From: a virus
Virus record (IMG/VR): IMGVR_UViG_3300012984_000024
Span: 1 to 41,782 of that record
Direction: 5' to 3' (one strand)
DNA: 41,782 nt
Part shown: in pieces, positions 37,776-41,782 of the stretch
Layout of the letters: every line of letters begins with the position of its first letter
Position numbering within the stretch: position 1 is the first letter of the stretch
Position numbers and translations under genes: made by a program
The notes under the pieces: generated by a model
Told to the model about the DNA's origin: nothing
Seen by the model: the letters and a program-made list of their open reading frames with translations, nothing else
Databases searched by the model: none

Positions 37776-37791
37776 GGGGGAAAATCCCCCC
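37775..37791 (-). terminator. Intrinsic terminator
   Basis: On the - strand GGGGGG, a 5-nt ATTTT loop, CCCCCC and then TTTTCTT. It lies 6 nt after the stop of the 201-aa gene. The T run overlaps one arm of the 17-bp inverted repeat, so the two structures exclude or extend each other. Confidence 0.8.
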
Positions 37792-37796
37792 AGGGT

Positions 37797-38402
37797 TTAG
37801 AACCCGGCTTCGTCTTCGCCGGATTCGGCGATCTTTTTGGCCATTGCGGCAGCCTTCTCGGCCTGGCGCTCTGCCTTGACCTCGGCCAGAGCCAGTTGGT
37901 AGCGCGGGAGGGCCTTGAGGGTCTTTTTCTGGTCATCAGTGAGCGCTGCGAAGTTGACCGCTGCTTCTTCGATGGTCGAGGTGAATTCCTCGCCCTTCGA
38001 TTCGGCACGCATCTTGCGGAAACGGTGCGCGGCTTCGACTTCCAGGGGATAATCCGCCGAGCCACCGGCGACACGCTCGATTTTCCAGGTGCCGGCCAGC
38101 AGAGCGGCGAAGCCCTTTTCGACGGCGGCACGGAGAGCTTCGGGGGTGCGATCATCGGCGGACAGCTTCGAGGTATAACCGCGAGTCCGGGAAATCAGGC
38201 CCTCGGTAACAGCAGCGGCGATAATGTGCTCGGGGACCAGGGCCGGATTCAACAGCAGGGGTTCCAGGCCCTTGCCGAAGTCGGCGCGAATTTCGCCGGA
38301 TTCCAGAACCTCAAACGACATTTGGCGGGTTTTCGCCGGTGCGTCGGTCGAGGGGGAGTCGGTGCTCTGGTTTTCGGACTGGGTGACTTGTTCGTCGGAC
38401 AT
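37797..38402 (-). CDS. Hypothetical early protein, 201 residues
   Basis: From ATG at 38402 with GGAG 9 nt upstream; the ATG at 38417 has no SD. The N-terminal 25 residues are acidic and Ser/Thr-rich. The middle has strands and helices (SFEVLESGEIRADFGKGLEP, EALRAAVEKGFAALLAGTW) and the C-terminal 60 residues form a long Ala/Lys/Glu-rich helix. It is the only gene between control region B and a strong terminator, so it is probably made strongly and early. No family is recognised. Confidence 0.7.
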   Translation of the reverse strand: MSDEQVTQSENQSTDSPSTDAPAKTRQMSFEVLESGEIRADFGKGLEPLLLNPALVPEHIIAAAVTEGLISRTRGYTSKLSADDRTPEALRAAVEKGFAALLAGTWKIERVAGGSADYPLEVEAAHRFRKMRAESKGEEFTSTIEEAAVNFAALTDDQKKTLKALPRYQLALAEVKAERQAEKAAAMAKKIAESGEDEAGF

Positions 38403-38442
38403 TTGGGGTAACTCCATCGAGGAAAAAGGGTTAAGGAACAGT

Positions 38443-38491
38443 GATAGTGTAGGCGCTACAGACCACACTGGAATAGGGACAAACCCTATTC
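38443..38491 (-). promoter_or_regulatory. Early control region B (promoter word plus perfect inverted repeat)
   Basis: The - strand word CGCCTACACTATC (38455-38443) matches control region A. GAATAGGG (38471-38478) and CCCTATTC (38484-38491) form an 8-bp perfect inverted repeat around ACAAA. The ATAGGG half-site is 17 bp from the word here and 18 bp in region A. No good sigma70 -35 is visible, so an activator or a phage factor may be needed. Confidence 0.6.
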
Positions 38492-38499
38492 CGCTAGGG

Positions 38500-38679
38500 T
38501 CATGCGTCGCAGAGCGAGCCAAAGGCCAGAACGGCCTGAGCGCGGGCGGCGTCGATTGCTTGGGGGGAGTGCGAGAACGAGGCATCAGCGCCGCTCAGAC
38601 GATCCTGCACGGCTACAACACGGCCAGACACAGCATCGAGGAGAACCCGCAACGAGTCAAAGAAAAAGACTTCAAACAT
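38500..38679 (-). CDS. 59-residue hypothetical protein
   Basis: ATG at 38679 with AAGGGG 7 nt upstream. The product begins with a hydrophobic segment (MFEVFFFDSLRVLLDAV), then a polar middle and an Ala-rich helix ending CDA. Codon use and SD show a real gene. No family is recognised. It stops 9 nt before the inverted repeat of control region B. Confidence 0.68.
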   Translation of the reverse strand: MFEVFFFDSLRVLLDAVSGRVVAVQDRLSGADASFSHSPQAIDAARAQAVLAFGSLCDA

Positions 38680-38725
38680 GGTGCGCCCCTTTCGTGATGT
38701 TGCGGGCTAGCGTTGATACGACAAG

Positions 38726-38744
38726 GGGATTCTAGGCGAATCCC
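38726..38744. repeat. GGGATTC/GAATCCC hairpin between operons
   Basis: A perfect 7-bp stem with a 5-nt loop, 9 nt after the stop of the vWA-like gene on the - strand. No clear T run follows, so it may be a weak terminator or an RNA-stabilising 3' end. Confidence 0.5.
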
Positions 38745-38753
38745 TGGGAAGGG

Positions 38754-39563
38754 TCAAGCGGTGATTGACAGTTCTTTGATGATTTGTTCAGCGGCTTCAA
38801 TGGCGCGGTCCATAATGCCGCCAAGCCACAGATAATCGGCGGGAAGGGGAGAGTGTTGCGGGCAGGGAATACCATCACCCCGCGCATCGCTGCAAGCGGT
38901 CATTAACGGGCCGCAGATTGTGCGGAAAAAGGCGGGGGAAAGGGCAAGGGAAATTCCGGCGATATCGGAACAGTTGACTTTGGTTTCTACGATTAAGCCC
39001 TTAGTGCCGGTGGAGGTGACAAAGCGATAATTCCCGCACATGGCGATTGTGAGGGAAGCAGAACCCCCTGCCATTGTATAGTCCCAAATAGCGCGGGCAA
39101 TTCGTGCGGTCAGTTTTCCCATTGTCTCGGCGTCGATACCAGCGGACATAAAGAACCCCAGCTTAAAAGCTTTCGGGGGGAGTTTTGCACGCTGGCGGGT
39201 GCGTGCGGATAGAGGGATATTAGCGAGAACTGCGGGGATATTCCAGACTGCGCCAGTAACCGCAGCGCGGGGGTTAGATAACCGGGTTGCTTTGTGGGGG
39301 AGTTTTGCGGATTCGCTCTTGACAAGGGAAAGGGGGTAATCGGCAATATGGGTTTTGTCGAAGTCTTCGCGCTTTTGTTTATCTAGCCCTTCCCAGATTG
39401 AGCCAGAATGCCAAATGTCTGAGTTAGTATCCCGCGCATGCTCTAGCGCGATTCTGTGCGCGTGCAGGGTAGAAGAGAATGACAGCTTGCCATAAACCCC
39501 CTGAGGGGTTTCTACCGTAGAGTATTCCGGCAGGGCATTGATTGCTTGGGTATTAGCGCGCAT
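38754..39563 (-). CDS. Probable vWA-like partner of the AAA+ ATPase (DUF7192-like)
   Basis: 269 aa. The C-terminal 150 residues alternate strands and helices in the order expected for a vWA-like fold: FKLGFFMSAGIDAETMGKL (about 137-155), ASLTIAMCGN (about 172-181), LIVETKVN (about 193-200), then SLALSPAFFRTI (about 207-218). The MIDAS DxSxS is not intact; its place holds MSAGIDAE, so metal binding is doubtful. It starts 3 nt after the AAA+ gene, as in CobS/CobT and MoxR/vWA pairs. The fold is inferred from pattern; there is no known substrate. Confidence 0.6.
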   Translation of the reverse strand: MRANTQAINALPEYSTVETPQGVYGKLSFSSTLHAHRIALEHARDTNSDIWHSGSIWEGLDKQKREDFDKTHIADYPLSLVKSESAKLPHKATRLSNPRAAVTGAVWNIPAVLANIPLSARTRQRAKLPPKAFKLGFFMSAGIDAETMGKLTARIARAIWDYTMAGGSASLTIAMCGNYRFVTSTGTKGLIVETKVNCSDIAGISLALSPAFFRTICGPLMTACSDARGDGIPCPQHSPLPADYLWLGGIMDRAIEAAEQIIKELSITA

Positions 39564-39566
39564 GGC

Positions 39567-40826
39567 TTAATTCTCCAGAAAACGGCGGGTTTCGGTGAGG
39601 CGCAGAATATCCTGCCAGACTTCAGATAATGCGCCAGACTTCAAAACATCGGTCAAAACGTCGAGTTTAGGCAATCCACACTCAAGCAATGCTGCGCCGG
39701 TTTTGGTATGCCTAGGGGTGGCGTTAACGTCAACGATAGAGCGCTGGGACATAAACCGACGAACAGCCCTAACAACCTCAAGCCAAGCGGTATGCGTGCC
39801 AGCCATAGCGGCCTCGATACCATCGTCAATGCCCCAATGGATGCGAACCCCAAAACGCGCCAACGTGGCACCATCCAGCCGATTCCGGCCAGCATATTCC
39901 ATGCTCGCTCCGTTGCCGTCGGTGTTCATATTGAACACGGCCATAAAATCCGGGTGTTGTTTGTACATATTGCCATCGCCGAACATAGCAAAACCATTGC
40001 CGTCGAATATCGGGTTTGCTGCAAGCATGGCATCGGGTAAGCCAGCGTCTGCCTCATCCCAAAGCAAAACCCCACCTTGGGTATAAGCCTTAAATGTAGG
40101 GGTTTCGTGGAATGTCCCTTGTGCATCCCTATGGCCTAGAAACTGGTGATCCATTGTCACAGGGGTTTGCAGGTGGAAAGGTAGATTAAAAGCCTTTGCA
40201 GCGTTATGCACGGCCATGGATTTACCCGTGCCAGCAGAACCCGTGAGAATCACCCGGCGATTAATCTGGAGATATTTCAGAAGCTTCGGATAATCCCGAT
40301 GATGGCCATTAGGATCAATGGTAACGCTGGGTTTGTTGGGGATGTTGAATTGAATGGGTGCGCGTTCTTTCAGGGAAGCCAGTTCCCGGGTGACATATTG
40401 CGCGTGATCGGAAAGGGCCTTTGATATCGGCTCCAGCGCCCGGGGGATATCGTGGGTGTTAGCTTTCCCGGTTTTGAGTTGCGCAATCTCAGACAGAATC
40501 CGGGTGATGGTCTCAGGGGGTACGGAATAGCCCTCAAGGGCTTTTGCAGGTGCGGGGGAGGGGGAAGGCTGGTTCAGTTCTTCAGCATCGTCCAGCGCGT
40601 CTGCAAAGGGATTTTTACCCGGGTCATTCCATGCTGGGGCGGATTCCATGCGCTTGAGGGTAGCAACAGTCGCACGCATGATGCCAGGGGAAAGCGTAAG
40701 CTTTTCAATAATCCCCGCTTTGTCATACCCGGGCGTACCGCTTTTCCAGCGCAGCCCTGCCATACGCGCAGCGGTTGCCAATTTCGTGATATTGGTTTGC
40801 TTCAGATATTCAGTTTCAGCGTACAT
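39567..40826 (-). CDS. CobS/MoxR-like AAA+ ATPase
   Basis: 419 aa from ATG at 40826 with GGGGA 6-7 nt upstream. Residues 1-60 look like an extra DNA- or partner-binding helical region, and 60-160 is a linker with Pro/Ala. The AAA+ core has Walker A GSAGTGKS (196-203), Walker B VLLWDEAD (253-260), an asparagine strand MAVFNMNTDG (295-304) and an arginine-finger-type GRNRLDGATLARF (313-325). The core resembles CobS and MoxR-group ATPases, which remodel protein or metal complexes with a vWA partner. The role in phage is unknown. The next gene probably encodes the partner. Confidence 0.82.
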   Translation of the reverse strand: MYAETEYLKQTNITKLATAARMAGLRWKSGTPGYDKAGIIEKLTLSPGIMRATVATLKRMESAPAWNDPGKNPFADALDDAEELNQPSPSPAPAKALEGYSVPPETITRILSEIAQLKTGKANTHDIPRALEPISKALSDHAQYVTRELASLKERAPIQFNIPNKPSVTIDPNGHHRDYPKLLKYLQINRRVILTGSAGTGKSMAVHNAAKAFNLPFHLQTPVTMDHQFLGHRDAQGTFHETPTFKAYTQGGVLLWDEADAGLPDAMLAANPIFDGNGFAMFGDGNMYKQHPDFMAVFNMNTDGNGASMEYAGRNRLDGATLARFGVRIHWGIDDGIEAAMAGTHTAWLEVVRAVRRFMSQRSIVDVNATPRHTKTGAALLECGLPKLDVLTDVLKSGALSEVWQDILRLTETRRFLEN

Positions 40827-40843
40827 ATTGATTCCCCTTTTTA

Positions 40844-40999
40844 TTAAGCCTTGATGATGATATTTGCAAGCCAGATGCCAAATTCCCATTTCGGCATGCC
40901 GTGCTTGCGGACGTAGTATTGCTCTGCCCAGACTACCCCATGCGTGCAAACTGTGTCTGCAAACAGAGCCGAAAAGTGAACAGTGTTAGAACCCTTCAT
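40844..40999 (-). CDS. 51-residue hypothetical protein, first gene of the right operon
   Basis: ATG at 40999 with AAGGGGA 6 nt upstream. The product is mixed (NTVHFSALFADTVCTHG, EQYYVRKHGMPKWEFG, IWLANIIIKA) and ends in a hydrophobic segment. It has an SD and normal codon use. It stops 18 nt before the AAA+ gene. No family is recognised. Confidence 0.68.
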   Translation of the reverse strand: MKGSNTVHFSALFADTVCTHGVVWAEQYYVRKHGMPKWEFGIWLANIIIKA

Positions 41000-41089
41000 G
41001 ATTTTCCCCTTAGCAAACAAATTCCCTTACATGCAGGAAGCATGCCAGCGCTAACTCATTGATTCGTTTAAGGGGCGAATCCCCGATAT

Positions 41090-41143
41090 GACAAAAATCG
41101 TCAGATCAGGGACAAAAATTGTCACATCTCGACCAAAATGGGC
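41090..41143. repeat. Three tandem GACAAAAAT repeats (20-21-bp spacing)
   Basis: GACAAAAATCGTCAGATC (41090) and GACAAAAATTGTCACATC (41111) share GACAAAAAT-N-GTCA-N-ATC, and GACCAAAATGGGC (41131) is a degenerate third copy. Each of the first two contains its own inverted repeat (TGAC/GTCA; GACAA/TTGTC). Two-turn spacing suits an operator or iteron array upstream of the 40999 gene. Confidence 0.7.
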
Positions 41144-41405
41144 ATATTCAGGGTTTTCCCTTATGGCATGGTTCGTGCTAAGGGCGGCAGGTGGATAGAA
41201 ACACGCGCGCCCGCATGCACGCGCGTAGCAAAACCCATGCCAGATTATATAAGCCCAGGGAAAACCCCTAGAACACTGGGTTTTTATCCATACCCCTAAA
41301 ACGCATCAGATCGCTCTATGCGCTCTTTTCTCTTTTACCCTTGTCTGGGTATTACCCTGCCCCTGAAAATGCCGTATGCGCGGTTTTTCACATTATGAGA
41401 GTGAG

Positions 41406-41449
41406 TTATCCACAGGGTTATACAGACTCTATCCACAGGGTTATCCACG
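41406..41449 (+). other. Phased array of DnaA boxes, likely replication origin
   Basis: TTATCCACA (41406-41414, perfect), TTATACAGA (41418-41426, weak), CTATCCACA (41429-41437, 8/9) and TTATCCACG (41441-41449, 8/9) lie in the same orientation with spacings of 12, 11 and 12 bp, about one helical turn. The pattern is a 23-bp near-perfect duplication containing TATCCACAGGGTTAT. This suggests that host DnaA is recruited here. Confidence 0.8.
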
Positions 41450-41644
41450 TTTGTAAGAATTAGGGGAGAGGTTTTTATCCGTGAAAGGGGATAAGGCGAA
41501 GGGTGGCGTGGGGGTTGGAGCTGGCCCTGTGCAAAGGGGTCGCGCAGCCACGCAATGCCACCGCCACGCTGTGCGCGCTTGCGCGCTGGCTCAGGGTGTG
41601 CCTAGCGCTTGCAAGGGCTAATCCCTATATAGACCCCATACAAC

Positions 41645-41693
41645 CCCCATGTAGGTCATATCCGCATAACGGGTCCCCCCCCCCCCCCCCCCC
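41645..41693. repeat. Right copy of the imperfect end repeat with C19 tract
   Basis: The sequence before the tract matches 1-29 in order with small indels (GGTCAT, ATCCGCA, GGG). The C19 tract (41675-41693) is followed by CT-rich and then A-rich sequence, as is the left tract. See the left copy. Confidence 0.6.
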
Positions 41694-41782
41694 TTCCCTC
41701 CGCTCCCCTTCCTTTCTTCTTCCCTTCAACATTCAAAACAAAATACAAAATCAACTTCATCACACACCATACACACAAGAAA

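Larger units (their letters stand above)
37642..37796. other. Gene-free region with terminator and 17-bp inverted repeat
   Basis: No gene is seen in these 155 nt. They hold the intrinsic terminator of the upstream gene, a long inverted repeat, and a purine-rich stretch next to the start at 37641. Confidence 0.7.
41000..41782. other. Right-end non-coding region with origin-like signals
   Basis: No gene is seen. In order it holds three GACAAAAAT-type repeats, an ACGCGCG/CGCGCGT hairpin (41203-41226), a C/T-rich stretch, a DnaA-box array, a GCGCGC-TT-GCGCGC cruciform-like sequence (41573-41586), the poly-C tract and 89 low-complexity bases that contain only two G residues. Confidence 0.7.

Noticed and set aside
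41694-41782. Possible coding or regulatory content in the last 89 bases
   Set aside because: Only two G residues and no frame with RBS; it looks like low-complexity sequence after a homopolymer and may be a sequencing artefact.

Overview
The window reads as an essentially complete genome of a short-tailed (podovirus-type), apparently strictly lytic phage. Every gene sits in one of two convergent blocks. There is no integrase, no recognisable lysogeny repressor, no tRNA gene and no phage RNA polymerase. P22-type head and tail proteins (portal, scaffold, coat, gp4-like adaptor, gp10-like plug), strong Shine-Dalgarno sites, sigma70-type promoter sequences and E. coli-type DnaA boxes point to a Gram-negative, probably proteobacterial, host. 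The sequence does not identify the genus.

Left block, + strand, 550-22584 (late, virion): a small-terminase-like HTH protein, six small virion-type proteins including a LamG-like protein with Gly-rich repeats, a SAM methyltransferase, large terminase, portal, FmdB-like zinc ribbon, scaffold, major capsid protein, a decoration-like protein and an intrinsic terminator. These are followed by a conserved head protein, gp4-like adaptor, gp10-like stabiliser, a GNAT acetyltransferase, ejection proteins, a PAPS-reductase-like (CysH-like) enzyme, and a tail-fibre module of different, more AT-rich composition. The block ends with a holin-like membrane protein and a pair of back-to-back terminators.

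Right block, - strand, 22609-40999 (early, replication and takeover): at its distal end lie an HTH protein, a DUF3987-like ATPase and a family A DNA polymerase fused to a uracil-DNA-glycosylase-like domain. Then come an ssDNA-binding-like protein behind a near-consensus sigma70 promoter, a RecA/Sak4-like ATPase, a Cas4-like PD-(D/E)XK nuclease and about 30 small genes, most of unknown function. Many of these overlap as ATGA. Two small proteins end in VDFF, like a sliding-clamp-binding peptide. Two control regions (about 36.93-36.99 kb and 38.44-38.49 kb) share a promoter-like word and ATAGGG/CCCTAT inverted repeats. A 17-bp perfect inverted repeat follows a terminator at 37.7 kb. The rightmost operon encodes a CobS/MoxR-like AAA+ ATPase and a probable vWA-like partner.

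Ends: the outer non-coding regions (1-549 and 41000-41782) hold tandem 20-21-bp repeats, a phased array of DnaA boxes (likely origin) and poly-C tracts of 13 and 19 bases. The sequence just outside the left tract is an imperfect copy of the sequence just inside the right tract. The contig therefore probably closes into a circle, or is circularly permuted, across a poly-C junction that was hard to sequence.

Four small genes shorter than 60 codons (33778-33903, 37068-37229, 38500-38679, 40844-40999) were found by reading the gaps. No endolysin could be recognised.
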